A stretch of 64,000 nt of DNA from Uranotaenia lowii (GCF_029784155.1 NC_073693.1:337482023-337546022); one strand, 5' to 3'; counted from the stretch's first letter, positions 34,554 through 46,586 are shown. Numbers and translations are program-made. The notes: generated from the letters alone by a model not told the origin.

Positions 34554-34870
34554 TGGTTTTGTCACCTTGTCATTTTTGTCATTTTTATCACTGTTGTCAT
34601 TTTTGTCAATCTTTTATTTTTGTCATTTTTGTCTTTTTTGTCATTTTTGCCATTGTTGTCATTTTTACCATTCTTGTCATTTTTGCCGTTTTTACGTTTT
34701 TGTCATGTTTGTCTTTTTTGTCATTTTTGGCATTTTTGTCATTTTTATCATTTTTGTCATATTTGTGATTTCTGTCTTTTTTTTGTCAATTTTGTCATTT
34801 TTGTTATTTTTATCACTGTTGTTATTTTTGTTGTTTTTGTCATTTCTGTTGTTTTTGTCATTTATGTATG
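34554..34870 (+). repeat. Degenerate edge of the ATTTTTGTC array
   Basis: Units lose regularity (TTATCACTGTTGTC, TTTGCCGTTTTTACG) over about 300 bp before giving way to unique DNA. Increasing divergence toward the flank is the usual pattern at a satellite edge. Confidence 0.8.
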
Positions 34871-36079
34871 AAAAATAGAAATTTCTCCTAGAAACTCTGT
34901 AGGTATCTTTTAAGAGGCCCTTTGGTATTTTCCAAGGAACTTTTACTGTTCGATCAGTATGTCAGTACCAACCATTATTCAATTGACATTTTTTTTGAAG
35001 CAAGATAAAGTTTTTGAAAAAGTTTATGAAAATTAAAAATCTGTAATAAAAATGTAGTTGTCGTTGAATAATGTGTAATCAATCTTGGTTACAATAGAAA
35101 CCTTTAGCTTGCTTCATCATGACAAACGTATTACACGGCTAATTTCACCATTCATTGTGTTGTTTGATAGCCGTTTCTGGCGAAGCTCATTACATCGTCT
35201 ATGTACTTGCGCACCATCTTCGTAGTTAGTTTTTAGTCTTTCCCTAAAAAAAATCTTCCATCTCTTCCTTCTTTGTTGTCTGGTCGATGCCGGCACGTCC
35301 GGATGGTAGTAAAAAAAACAAGCGATAACAGAACTCTCCAAATACAGCATAGGTAAACACCGTACAAAGCATCAGAAAACGTGTGGGTCCATCCATGATG
35401 GCAAACTTGTAGCAGCATGGGCGAAAAAATTGCCGTACAATTTCTGAATTGCATGCCTCATGAGAATTCCCGCCAAACAACCTGCCCCAGCTCACGGACC
35501 GAAAACGAGAAAAATAAATAAATAAAAAATACGGCAACCCGAGCTCCAAAAAGTACGACGGAACAAACCGCCCGGGAGACGGTTCTCGGGAGGAATTCGT
35601 TGGAGCTGAAAAATTACCCCGAAAAAGGAAGGAAACCGGCTCATACTCTTGCCTTGCATCCCGCCGCCGGCATTCTGCAGGAAAAGAGGAACAACATCGG
35701 CGGCGGCAATCATCGCGCGCAGCAGACATGCACCTGCTGCAGACTATCCTGTTCTGTCTGTCCCGAAACCGGACCAGGAATAATGTCCCGTTTGTATGGC
35801 GACCGTGATAAACTGACCACCTCATATTTCGTTTCGAAAGAGGCCCCTTTTTTACAAAAAAAAATACGGGAAATATTCAACCGTGTGCCTAACTCCAGAG
35901 GCAAAAATAGTTTGAGATAGAAAGTTTGAGATTTTTTAACTAATTTTCCTGAGCAAGTTGGGAGCCAAATTCTTCTAGGATCAACTTTAAAGTAAATTTT
36001 CTTCTGTTTAACACTGTTTTCTACATTTCCCGATTAACCCCACGACTAGTGGGGTCCAGTTTTGGTCCAGAAAGAAGAA
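34871..36079. other. Unique GC-richer island, no supported gene
   Basis: The most gene-like composition in the left half of the window lies at about 35240-35900, but frames overlap on both strands and none carries a domain I recognise. The longest minus-strand frame is 193 codons (35244-35825). Its last 50 codons are described separately. Confidence 0.35.
35244..35396 (-). other. Short ORF with signal-peptide-like start (speculative)
   Basis: An ATG at 35396 (minus) opens a 50-codon frame beginning MDGPTRFLMLCTVFTYAVFG, a plausible short signal peptide, then a hydrophobic FCYRLFFLLP and a charged C-terminus. It lies at the end of a longer open frame. It could be a first exon or chance. There is no homology, splice or poly(A) evidence, so I do not call a gene. 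Confidence 0.12.
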
Positions 36080-36085
36080 TGTCCA

Positions 36086-36896
36086 TTAGACTGAGTCGAT
36101 TTGGGGTAATTTTTGAATTTCTCAAACCCTAAAAAGCTTCGTCTTGGTCCAAAACTCATCCATGATTTTTTGTAGAATTTTTAAGTAACGTTTAAATGAG
36201 TAAATTTGAACTTTTAGGTTTGTATGGGAAATTGAATATTTTGTTCTGAAAAATCAACTTCGTTTTTGATTCTTCTGTGGAACCAAGCTAGCTTACAGTT
36301 TTTGTGCCAATTTATAAAATTCCTTAGGGAAATTTTCTGCTGAACAACTTTGTCGAAGACCGGAACTTCGTATCTTATTAGGCAAAAAGTTATTAGGTGT
36401 TGTATGGGGATATGTCTTTTCGCATTGATAAACAACAAATCCAATTGACATCACTGCAGGGCGCCAAGCGAGGTATTGCATAACTACTTTTCTTGCAATA
36501 CTTCGCGGGGCTCCAGCAGTGATGTTAATTTAATTTGTTGTTTATCAGCGAGAAAAAGCGTACCTCTGTTAAACAGCTAATAACTTTTTTGCCTAATAAG
36601 ATACAAAGTTACGGTCTTCGACAAAGTTGTTCAGCGGAAAATTTCCCTTAAGAATTTTATATATTGGCAAAAAAACTGTAAGCTGGCTCGGTTCCACAGA
36701 GGAAACAAAAACGATGTTGATTTTTGAGTACAAAATATTCAATTTTCCCATACAAACCTAAAAGTTCAAATTTACTCATGTAAAGGTTACTTAAAAATTT
36801 TACAAAAAATCATGGATGAGTTTTGGACCAAGACGAAGCTTTTTAGACCCCAGGGTTTGAGAAATTCAAAAATGACCCCAAATCGACTCAGTCTAA
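36086..36896. mobile_element. Foldback element B, 811-bp palindrome, TGTCCA duplication
   Basis: Ends TTAGACTGAGTCGATTTGGG and AAATCGACTCAGTCTAA are inverted repeats, and the arms pair along most of their length (AAAACTCATCCATGATTTTT, GTTTGTATGGGAAATTGAAT, GTCGAAGAC and partners). The hexamer TGTCCA lies immediately outside both ends (36080-36085 and 36897-36902). The centre (about 36440-36540) holds AGCGAGGTATTGCATAACTA, the same loop sequence found in element C. No coding frame. Confidence 0.87.
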
Positions 36897-36902
36897 TGTC
36901 CA

Positions 36903-37433
36903 TGTCCCCACCCCATTTCAAGGTACTGTGTTTTAAAATTTCAGGCTAATCAGTCAAAGGATAATCTAATCCCACATAATGGATTTTCCCAAATTACTTC
37001 CATTTTTTTAAATTTCGGGTTTTCTGTAACTTCAAAAAAATTCATCATCACTTTTCGTTGAACCGGCCACGATCGCAACGAAACGAGCTGGCTCTGCATG
37101 CATTCATGCGTATTGAAATTTCGTTCTTTCCCGGGATCGACTGTTCGATTCCCCGAACAATTTCTCGTTGTTACTAATTAGGATAGCCTGCACTGCACAC
37201 ACATGTCGGTCTCTGCCAAGTCTCTTAGTCATTCGATGCGAATTTTATGACATTTTTTTGTCTATTTAGTGTTTGCCCTATAGGCTGACGATGCATTACT
37301 TACTTCGCACCATCATTATTGGTACTATACAAGTTGTTACGAATGCTCGAAAATTAGCCTACGTCTAGTGGCGCGTGCAATCGAAAGTTTTTATTCTCAC
37401 ATTTTGAAAAAGGCGTAAACATTTGTATATTTA
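36903..37433. other. Unique DNA, no gene recognised
   Basis: Nothing beyond a GC-richer patch at about 37060-37210 without a convincing frame. Confidence 0.35.
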
Positions 37434-37604
37434 CTGAGAGCAAGTTAACCGGCGTTGGGTAAAAGTGGTAGAAATTTTGTCACTTTTTGCACATTTTGAA
37501 AATTTTGCCAAAATTTATTTATTTATTTATTTATTATTAAATCAACAGATCATATATTGATCCAAATGATATTTTAAAATTAAAAACTAACAACAAATAC
37601 AAAT

Positions 37605-38252
37605 CTACACTGAACTTAGAACACTAAGAATTCTTCTTCGGAATAAAACCTTCGAAACGTCAAAATCAAAATGTTCTGAGAAGCGGTTAAAAGTCTTGAT
37701 GACGCCAATTATTGCAGAGTTGGCCCCGTAATTGTTTAGTCTAATAGGAACGAAGAGCTGAAGATCCCGATTCCTCAAACCACGAGGTCGGACGCAAAGT
37801 GGAAGAACTTCCAAAAGTGCAGGAGAATCGATTCTTGATGAAAGCAGATCAGCGACGAAAGAAGCACGAGTGGCGGTCCTGCGGGCTTGCAGCGTGTCGA
37901 TGTCGATCAGGCGGCAGCGGCTTTCGTAGCTGGGAAGTCGAAAAGGGTCTTGCCAGTTTAAGTGTCGAAGGGCATACCTCAAAAAACGTCGTTGGATGGC
38001 TTCGATGCGATCATAGCCGTTTTGATAATATGGGCACCAAACCGCAGAAGCATATTCGAGGATCGATCGAACCAGACTGCAGTAAAGACTCTTCAGGCAG
38101 TAGATGTCCTTAAAGTCCTTCGTCATGCGGAAAAGAAGACCCAGGCTTCTGGAGGCTTTGTCAACGATATAGTTGGTGTGATTCTTAAAATCCAGCAACG
38201 CGTCGAGGATCACACCAAGATCTTTCACGTGTTGAGCTCGAGAGATTGCCAA
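37605..38252 (-). pseudogene. LINE ORF2 C-terminal (post-RT) region
   Basis: A 215-codon frame with KDLGVILDALLDFKNHTNYI (thumb region), then SLVRSILEYASAVWCPYYQN and RIEAIQRRFLRYALRHL, which are characteristic of the LINE C-terminal segment. It ends in a conventional stop. It overlaps the YADD frame by 68 bp in a different phase. Confidence 0.8.
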
Positions 38253-38520
38253 GGAAATAAACGGCTGAGAGCGGGCGTCGTTTGCGGGAAAATGATATTA
38301 CTACACATTTATCACGGTTTAAAGGTAGGCGATTGGCATCACACCAGGAGGCAAAGAGGTTAAACTGGTTCTGCAGGAAGTTCACATCCTCGGAGCCATT
38401 GATAGAGTAGTACAGTTTCAAGTCGTCGGCATACGCCAATTTTGGTCCATTGAGGAGTTGCAGCACGTCGTTGAAGTAAATTAGGAATACTAACGGCCCT
38501 AAGTGACTTCCCTGAGGCAC
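38185..38520 (-). pseudogene. LINE ORF2 RT active-site block (YADD)
   Basis: This frame carries PQGSHLGPLVFLIYFNDV and the intact polymerase signature LAYADDLKLYY, followed by a Cys/Arg-rich stretch CDANRLPLNRDKCVVISFS. The active-site aspartates are preserved, although flanking frameshifts prevent a continuous product. The last codons (SSTRERSWCDPRRVAGF) are already out of phase. Confidence 0.82.
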
Positions 38521-38550
38521 GCCTGATGAAGCTGAGAACTGCCTGGAAAA

Positions 38551-38853
38551 TCAGTTACCCGTACGAACTGTCAATTTACGTCCCATAAGGTAACTGCGGA
38601 ACCAGCCAATGAGAGATCCACAAAATCCTAAACGCGCGATCTTTCCGATGGCAATATCATGGTTCACCTTGTCGAATGCGGCAGACAGATCGGTATAGAT
38701 GGCATCAGTTTGGGATTTCTTTGCAAAACTTTCATGCACATACGAGGTAAAGGTTAGTAAGTTAGTTGTAGTTGAGCGTTGAGGCATAAATCCATGCCGG
38801 TCGTTGGAGAGGTTGTACTTGCAGAACATGAAAATGGGATCTAAAACCACCAA
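38551..38853 (-). pseudogene. LINE ORF2 RT middle block (catalytic Asp of block 3)
   Basis: A 100-codon frame with the block around HGFMPQRSTTTNLLTFTSYV and the catalytic-site strand TDLSAAFDKVNHD. The Asp corresponds to the first active-site aspartate of reverse transcriptases. It ends after WFRSYLMGRKLTVRTGN with a frame change before the GVPQG block. Confidence 0.82.
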
Positions 38854-38924
38854 TTCGAAAAGTTTGGCAATAGCACACAGAGCTGAAATTCCTCAGTAAT
38901 TATTAACATCTTTCCTATCTCCCT

Positions 38925-39746
38925 TTAATGAACCGGGAACATGTAAGCTTCTTTCCACAGTAAGGGGAAGGTGGCATGGTCGAGCGAAGCTTGGAAGATA
39001 AGCCTGATAGGAGTCAGCAAAGAAGGCATAAAACGCTTCAGGAAGGTAGCTGGTATCCCATCCGGGCCCGTAGAGAAGGAGTTTTTGAGCTTAGTGGCTG
39101 CTTTAGAGATGATTGTGTCCTCGACTGTTATACCGTTTAAAGAAAAGCCCAGTGGTGAAACACTCCTGATGGCGCGATTCAGTTGGTCGTCGGTTATTGA
39201 AGATGTATCAAAGATGCTCGAGAATTTATTGGCAAAGAGATCGCAGATTCCGGAGTCAGAGTTCGCCATGATGCCATCCAAGAACATGCAGGACGGTGTT
39301 CCAGGTTCATTCTGCTGTTTTTTAACGTGATTCCAGAAGGATTTTGGGCTAGTCTTGAGATTTTGCTGAATTCGACGAAGATGGTTTTGATAGCTACGTT
39401 GACAGGCTTCTTTATAGGCGGAGTTGAGTTTGCGATATTCTTCCTTGGTATGCGGCGATTTGTGCTTGTTGAAATTTCGAAGGGCACGCCTTTTTGTCGC
39501 TTTCAGTTGTCGTAAAGCTGCTATAGCCCATGGAGTCCGAGGATTAGCATTGGCGGTGCGTTTCGGCACATGACGGTCGATTACGTAGTTGAGGATGTGC
39601 GAGAAAGTTTCGGCTGCAGCATTAGGGTTAGCTAGTTCGAGTTCGGATTCCCAGTCTATAGTGGCCAGTACGCGAGAAATGATATCGAAATCGGCGTTCT
39701 TATAGTCCAAGTAGAAGGGTGTGAGTTTATCAGCGGGGTTACACAA
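38925..39746 (-). pseudogene. LINE ORF2 linker and N-terminal RT region
   Basis: A 273-codon frame continuing directly from the endonuclease frame in another phase. It carries the basic linker (RQLKATKRRALRNFNKHK, with SPKSFWNHVKKQQN further on) and the first RT block with TGPDGIPATFLKRF, ending in SLDHATFPLLWKEAYMFPVH. At that point elements normally read on into the block 1-2 Lys-Lys/Gly-Asp stretch. Here it terminates, so RT is broken between blocks 1 and 2. Confidence 0.8.
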
Positions 39747-39756
39747 TCTAGAGACA

Positions 39757-40899
39757 TTAATTGTAACCAGTAAAGCCGGGTGGGCCTACTTTAACTAGCC
39801 GTGCCGGTGCTGATTCGATAGTTGGTAAACGGAATCCGTCATTGGCAAAGCAAAGATCAAGCATCCGGCCGTTCTCGTTTACAACACTGTTGATCTGACG
39901 TAAGGTTACTGTACTCAAAGAGTCTAGAATAATGTTCGAGGAAGCCGAAAAAGTGGAGCGTTCAGGATCGGGATACAGGAAGCTAGCTTGGCTGGAACAC
40001 CACTTTATACCTGGCATGTTAAAATCGCCTAAGACGATTATGTCATCTTCTGGAGCGCAGAAAGAGCTTATTTTAGAAATGCAACTAGAGAATGATTCAG
40101 CTAAGGTCACGACTCTCGAGCGATCAGGAGGCAAATATAGTACGCCAACGTAAAGCTTCCGGTCGCCGAGTTCGATGTGGGACCACACCATCTCAAGATT
40201 ATGCCAAGATTCATCATCGATTGGCATGGCTCTGAATTTGGACCTTACGGCGAGTAACACCCCACCACCTGTGGCCTTTCTGCTGTTACGGGAGCTTCGA
40301 TCGCAGCGGAACACTGAATAATCGGATCCGAAGATCTGGTTGGAGAGAGTGTGATCGTTCAACCATGTTTCGGTAAAGGTGATAATATCGTAGCAGGAAC
40401 ATGAAGTAGCAAGCAGATAATCAGTCACGCAGGAATTGATACCACCGACATTCTGATAGTAGATGTTGATGAAATCAAGCGGTTCTGATGCCGATCTGGA
40501 GCCGTTGTCATTGCCTGGTAAAGCAGGCTGGAGAACCCCTACGCCACAGACGAACTCAGGGCCGGGACGACTGGTGACGCTGGCAGGAATCAGCTCGACT
40601 GAGTCGAAGGGCACAGGGGTCTCCGTGAGGCCCGATACGTTGCGTCCCGGTGATGAGAACTCAGTACCAGTCGTGATGATCGTGGGGGGCGATGAAGAGC
40701 ATGTTGGAGTACTAGCAAGCACATCTTGGTGATAACCAACGAATGATGTACTGTTGGGCGGAAATTTATCACACAAAAATAATGTTCGAAATGATGTAGA
40801 GTACTTGCCTGAGTATGCAGGCTGGAGAACCTCATTGCCACGATCGATCTCAGGGCCGGGAGGACTGATGACGCTGGCAGGAAACTGCGCGACTGCCAT
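39757..40899 (-). pseudogene. LINE ORF2 5' part: APE-type endonuclease, frameshifted
   Basis: A 380-codon frame. After a Pro/Ser-rich N-terminus of about 140 residues comes an endonuclease domain with the N-terminal motif FINIYYQNVGGINS, the catalytic TFTETWL block, a GGGVLLAV strand and the LGDFNMPG block. The enzyme would nick target DNA to prime reverse transcription. The C-terminal catalytic Asp-His block is destroyed: the frame slips near 39770, and a neighbouring frame reads AHPALLVTIN where elements of this type normally have an Asp-x-His motif. The N-terminal part contains a 293-bp internal duplication, so PGPE and VLQPA words occur twice. Confidence 0.8.
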
Positions 40900-41129
40900 G
40901 CAAAAACATTTTCAAAATCTGTGGCCTTCAAGTTTTTCAACTACACGCGTTGTATTTTCGCATACTGTGATGTAAAAATAGCAATATTTCTATCACATAC
41001 GGCTGAAATAGAAACAGTGCTGTAAAAAATACAACGTCCAAAGATCTAGAAAACATTTTTGCTTGGTAAAATTTTCAAAATGTCAAAATTTCTACCACTT
41101 TTTCCCAACACCAGTGAACTTGCTCTGAA

Positions 41130-43262
41130 GAAAAAGGTTTTCATTTTTTTGTGCACTTCTGGTTTGTGTACTCGACGGCTTGTGTACTGAAGACGACATT
41201 ATTTGAATTGCATAGTAGAAAATAAATTCAACAACTTGTTTATGTTATGACCACGTCCATGTAGAATATAAATAATAGGTGTTGTTTACTCCTTATCGAT
41301 AAACATGTCATACAGAAGTGTTCTATTTGGATAAAAAAGCTGTTCGTTTATATCGTTGTAATGTCCACATTTTGATGTTTTGCTATTTGACGATACCCGA
41401 AAACGTCATTGAAAACCCTGATTAATTTGAAAAAAAATCACTGTCTGAAGAGGAAGAATAAGTTTGGGCGCCAATCTGAACGGATGGTCAAGTTCGACAC
41501 TTGTTTGCAGTTTAATGCTAATGTCGAAAAATGTCGTAAATTAAGAACCAGCCTGTCCAGGCCCGCAGAGCGCCCTGGCGGCGTTTCGTCGTCATCCTGT
41601 TGCCGGAACCTATAACCTACACTACCAATCCAAAGCTTCCCCTCCGGGAGGATAAATAAAAGCTCATTTGAAACTGTCAACCGCCTGGTGGCCCCGGCGA
41701 TAAATAAGACTCCCGGCTGTCACGTAATCGGACCGACAATCGCTTATAGTTACCTAACAACTGGTCTAACTTCCCACCAGGTTGAATGGCTGGCTGGCTG
41801 ACTGGCTGGATTGGCGTCTCGCGAAAACATGAAAGAAACGCTCCACCTTGGCCGGGAATAAAATCACGCCATTGATCAGAATCGCAAATCAATTCAGCGA
41901 CAGCCGAAATCTAATGTTTGGTGTCGGGGGTTTACGTGGGACGTGTTGAATTCACAACTCTCTAAGAACGACTTATGATTTCTCACTCAATGTTTCTAAA
42001 GTTTAACGAAATGACTGAGTAATAAACTTTTGATTTTTTTTAGAATTATTTTACAACCAGCAACTCGAAAACCAATAGCGTAAGCCCGAAAAACTGGCCA
42101 ACTTAAATTCTTCTGATCCACTCTCCGAATGGATACCTACTTACTTTGTAAGGCGTAGCGCGACTTCAATCAGAAGAAGTTCGTGGCGATTGAAGTGCTA
42201 GCGCCACAAAAAGCAAAATCGAAAAACCATTGAAGAGTCGTGGTGTCGGCGAAAACTGGTTTGGGAGCGGGTTGAGTTGGGATTCTTCCTCACAACGTCG
42301 TCTTCGTCGTCTGTTTTCATTTCGACGTACGAGTATGCCTCATGACCTGCGCACATGGTTGAATCTTTGAAATGTACACATAGCTTCGAAATAAACAAGA
42401 ATATTGAGACTATTTTGTTCGATTTGGCGTTTTTTTCATGAAATCTTCAGTGTTTGGCGAATTTTTGTCTAGTTTTGTAAATTTAGCTTAGCTTAGCTTC
42501 ATTGACTAATCACATCCACCCTAAATCATTCAACTCGAAACCATTTATTATGAATAGTTTAGGAAATAGTGAAAAATCATTTGTACACATTTAAGTTTTA
42601 TCGTAATATTTGTATTCTAGATGACTTTATTTATCTTTATTGATTAATTTCGAATTCCATGATCGCAGGTGTGGCTCAGTAGAACTAGTTCCACATCGCC
42701 AATGGTTGCTACTCCGTGATTGACCGAGGCCATCAATTTTTTTCAAAGATCAAAAGAACGGAACCTGGGATTGGCTGCACATTCTCAATGCCCAAAACTG
42801 ATGCTCTCTCTTTGAACGTCAACAGCGGCGCCGGCCACGTCCTAGTAGTCAATAGATAGGTTTGGAAAAAAGAGAAAAGGATGAAGGAGAGAAACGCTTT
42901 AGGACCGAGGTCACCTCTGCATCCTAGCAAAAAAGTTTTAGGTTGGAGGTTCAGGTTAAAGGATATGATCAGGAAACACTTTTGGCAAGTGCATGGATTT
43001 AGTATTTTTACCAGTTTCTCTAATCTCTTAAAGTTTATAAAGAAGCTCCTAAATTACATTTTTGGCAAAATTCATAAAAAAAGGATTACCGTTCAACAAC
43101 TTAAAAAATATTTCATTGTTAGCTTGTTAACTTTAGTTCAAATGTTCAGAAAATCTACATTTGTCTATAATTTATTGCTGTATCATTTAACTTTTGTCTG
43201 GTCTTTATAGAAAAAAATCATTTCTGTGGTATAAAGCTTAACTATTGTAACAGCGTACACTC
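41130..43262. other. Unique DNA, no supported gene
   Basis: Several GC-richer patches (41550-41900, 42240-42330, 42680-42900) carry overlapping frames of 60-109 codons without domains. The plus frame 42881-43210 begins in a GC-rich patch and becomes AT-rich and Phe/Leu-rich. I see no splice-supported exon. A weak A-box-like GTGTGGCTCAGTAG at about 42670 lacks a matching B box. Confidence 0.35.
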
Positions 43263-43264
43263 TA

Positions 43265-43432
43265 AAAAAACATACACCGTCTTAGCCGATTTAGGCTTTA
43301 CAGACTGAATAAATGACGTGAACAACTTAAGATTAACATTTAACACTCAGTACCGAGTTGGGAATCGAACCCATGCCATCAGTGAACCAGCGATTACCGT
43401 CTTACCACGCTAACCACTCGACCACCGAGACG
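43265..43432 (-). mobile_element. tRNA-derived SINE (minus strand)
   Basis: On the minus strand from 43432: GTCTCGGTGGTCGAGTGGTT (A-box region TGGTCGAGTGG), then a long middle segment, then GGGTTCGATTCCC (B box with a perfect 4-bp T-stem; box at 43361-43371). The body continues ATGTTAATCTTAAG.. to GTAAAGCCTAAATCGGCTAA and an A/T-rich tail near 43265. The predicted acceptor ends do not pair, so a functional Ser/Leu-type tRNA gene is unlikely. Confidence 0.6.
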
Positions 43433-43439
43433 TACTACA

Positions 43440-44081
43440 CTCTATTCCTTCGATTACTTCAAAGTTAACTCACATCAAATAATTGAGAAAAAAACTAAAA
43501 TTTACTCTGTTATTATTATTTTTGTAGTATAAGAATAGCTGGGATGAACTATAATATTCCTTTCAAATTCACATTCGTCCGATGTTAATTAGTATTACAT
43601 AAAAATACTGCTTATTTGTATCTTTGTAAGAATAAAATAAAAAAAAAAAGTTGCAAGAAATTAAGACAAGGCCTTAAACTCAAATATCTATGCGATCCAT
43701 AAATTATTGTAACTTATTATATAGGTAATTCAATAGAATTGTTTTTCTGAAAACCTAAGCTATTGAAATGAGTTATTACACATCTTCAAACAAATCTAGT
43801 TATATTTATCGCTGATCTGTGCGTTTTAACATAAAATGTTTAGAATTAAAATTCCCGTATGAAGAAATTATGATAAAAGTATTTATTCTAAAGTTTCAAT
43901 CGTTAGAACTTCATAATACCATACTTTCAAACAATAGTAAACTCTCAATTTGTTCTAGAAAAATGTATGTTATGGGTTATATTGATCCATAGAATCCGAA
44001 AAAACATACATATATTTCTTCTGAATGCATTGTGATCATTGCATTGCATTGGTTTTCACGAAATTATGAATATTTGTCTAA
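43440..44081. other. AT-rich DNA without recognised features
   Basis: No gene or repeat is seen. The last base, A at 44081, forms the 5' half of the Helitron insertion dinucleotide. Confidence 0.35.
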
Positions 44082-46586
44082 TCTATATATATAAAAATGA
44101 ATGTTTGTCTGTCTGTCTGTTCCCTATAGACTCGGAAACTACTGAACCGATCATCGTCAAAATTGGCATCTGAGGGTTTTTGAGGCCGGGGGTGGTTTCT
44201 GTAATAGTCAAAACTCCATCCGACTTAAGGGAGGGGGGGCTTCCATACTAAATTTGTAATTTTTCGGAACAAATTAAAGTCATGACATCCATTTTCTCGA
44301 GATTTTTTTTTCCTTTGGGCGGTTTGTTTTTCGTTTCCAAGGTCGAGGCGTCGAGCCAACGTCGCAAAAGGATAGTAACCCAGGCATAGCATACTGATCG
44401 GTGAGAATATTTTGGCGCGTATTTCTCAACCAAGAATATTTTCAATGCAAGGGGTGGCGATATGAAGCCTTGATGTAATTTTTTTTCTACTTGATTCCTA
44501 GCTCATTTGTACAACACATGGTTATGAATGACGCCTAGATGAGACCCAGATTGACATTTTGTCGATCGAATAAAACATATATGTACCTACATTTTTTTTT
44601 TTTGCCAAAATCTGAAATTGAACAGTCATGGCATCTATTTATAGAGATTTTCTTTTATCTGAGGGGTTTGTTTTTCGTCTCTATGGTCAAGCAAACGTCG
44701 TCGCAAGTGGATAGTAACTAAAGAATACTGTTCATTGATCGCTGGAAAAATTTAACAATCAGGCGCCTGTTTCTCAACCAAGTACCTATGTTTCTTATGC
44801 ACGTGGGAGCGATATGAAACCTAGATGTGTTGCGGATTGGTATTTTATCAATCGAATCAAAACCAATTGAAAGCTTTGCAAAAATACTTCCATATTTAGT
44901 TCGTGTTAATGTAGGTAGCATTCGACTTTTCATTCAAGGAACATTAGAACATGTTCAAACGTTCAACTTTTTCTGTTAAAAAAAAATTAAAAATTATGTT
45001 TTCTTCTAGAAATTGTTACTTCGGCCCAAATACACAACTGAAACGAATTTAGAAATGAAACTGGAAGATTTTTATTTTTAAAAAAATCTGAAAAACCATC
45101 GTACTTTTTGATTACATACCAATTCAAGTACGTACTTAACATGAAAAGTGTTTTTGTGTTACATGGCTGCATAAAAGAGACTTTTGATCCGCTTCGTTTT
45201 TGAAAAGCGAGACTTTAGAACTGTAATTCAACTGGACGCAAATTTTTTATGGGAATTTTTAGGTATATCCTTAAAGTGTTAAAAACAATATTCCCTCCTG
45301 TCAACTTACACGGTGGGACAAGGGCAAACGTTGAACTTTTAAGAAATTCATCTTTAAAATGATTCAATATGTTGGAAAGACCAGAAGGGGTGTTCCGAAT
45401 GTTGAAACTGAAGCGGATATTGAAAATTCTTAAATGTCTTTGTAAATAAAGGTCATTCCCTTTGAACGGCATTCGTTAAAAGTGGAGTTAAAACATAAAT
45501 TTATACTGTAGGAATACTGCAGATATATCAGTGATACTTGATAGAACAAAAAACAGGAATACGTGTTAAATCTATTTTAAAGCCATTACTCTGACGCATC
45601 TGTAAATAAATAAGCTTTGCATTGACACTTGCCCTAATATACGGGACAAATGTAAACTTAAAAGTTTGTTTTTGCCAACATTTTTGAATATTTGACTTTC
45701 TGCATCTGATTTTTTTTTTAATATTTATATTTTTTGCCGTAGTAAATTTATTAAAAAAAGAAATTTGCACTGTATTTAATACATAACTTATTTAATATAT
45801 TTTTCATTACCATGATAAGTGCTTTTTGGGAAAATTTCAAGCTATAATGTCTCATGTCCACGAGTTTGGAATATGGCGTAACATTTTTTTAACATAATTT
45901 TGGCGCAAAAAGGAAAGATATTCAAACTGCTTCGTAGGCGAGGATGGTGAAAAAAGCTGTTTGAAAATGGTTATTAAAAATCCTTTTCATTGTTTTTTCA
46001 AATTTCTTTAGCTTATTTTTTCAACTCAAAAAAAAAAATCCCATCTTAAGCTTATCAGGAACTGGAAGTGCTAATAATACAGACTATTAGGAATATACTC
46101 AAAAAACTGTCTCGATTGATCGATCGCTATTGATCGATTTAACAAATTCTCTCTTCATAAAGTACAATTTGCAACAAATTCCAATATGCGAATCTTTTCT
46201 TTCAATTAGTATTATGTAAATTTGCCTACCTTCTTCAAGCAGTGTGCGACAAAATTAGAAAAAAATGGGAGAACTCCCATGTAAATTTAAGATAAAGAGC
46301 TTTTCAAAGAAGGGACCATATATAAAAAGGTTTTTTTGGGTACATACATAGTACAAATTTCAGATCTTGAAAAACGAGTTTAGAGATCAAGTTTTAGTAA
46401 ATAATATATACCATCTTTGAATTGCAATTCAGAACTGCAGCTGCAGCTCTCATTTCAAAGTTGTTGGTTCTGAAGTATGATGACGTTGATTTAAAAAAAA
46501 ATGCTCTCTTAAATCTAAATTTGAATAAATTTTTACAAATTACATTTATTTTAGGAAGGTGTAGCAAAGCACATCGGGTCAGCTAG
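44082..46586 (+). mobile_element. Non-autonomous Helitron
   Basis: The 5' end TCTATATATATAAAAATGAA followed by TGTTTGTCTGTCTGTCTG, and the 3' end CATCGGGTCAGCTAG, are typical insect Helitron termini (5' TC, 3' CTAG). The insertion lies exactly between A (44081) and T (46587), as expected for rolling-circle transposition without target duplication. The 2.5 kb has no Rep/helicase frame, so it must be mobilised in trans. An internal direct duplication is present (44276-44475 and 44625-44828). Confidence 0.82.
44276..44828 (+). repeat. Diverged direct duplication inside the Helitron
   Basis: Two roughly 200-bp copies, offset about 350 bp, share CATGACATC or CATGGCATC, GGTTTGTTTTTCGT, GGATAGTAAC, TTTCTCAACCAAG and GCGATATGAA.CC in the same order. 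They are clearly diverged. The duplication probably pre-dates the spread of this element. Confidence 0.7.

Larger units (their letters stand above)
37513..41054 (-). mobile_element. Degenerate CR1-group-like non-LTR retrotransposon
   Basis: A minus-strand element with an apurinic-type endonuclease followed by reverse transcriptase, now split over at least five frames. The 3' end on the minus strand runs into a short (AAAT)n tail (TTTATTTATTTATTTATT on plus, about 37509-37533). CR1/L2-type elements often end in such short tandem repeats in place of poly(A). No separate gag ORF is seen upstream. Frameshifts and stops make it inactive. The clade assignment rests on overall motif style and is approximate. 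Confidence 0.8.
37434..41128. repeat. Inverted repeat of about 75 bp bracketing the CR1-like LINE
   Basis: The left arm (about 37434-37512: GAGAGCAAGTTAACCGGCGT, TGGG.AAAAGTGGTAGAAAT) is matched by the complement of the right arm (about 41055-41128, ending CTACCACTTTTTCCC, CAACACCAGTGAACTTGCTC). The LINE lies between the arms. The simplest reading is that a TIR or foldback element was present first and the LINE inserted into it. Part of the left arm carries an 11-bp insertion (TCACTTTTTGC). Confidence 0.7.

Noticed and set aside
32557..34871. 663-codon Thr-Lys-Met frame and 600- and 396-codon hydrophobic frames
   Set aside because: Translations of the ATTTTTGTC satellite in different phases. 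They simply end where the array degenerates.
43350..43432. Functional Ser/Leu-type tRNA gene
   Set aside because: A and B boxes are present, but the acceptor ends do not pair and an unrelated body follows, as in a SINE.
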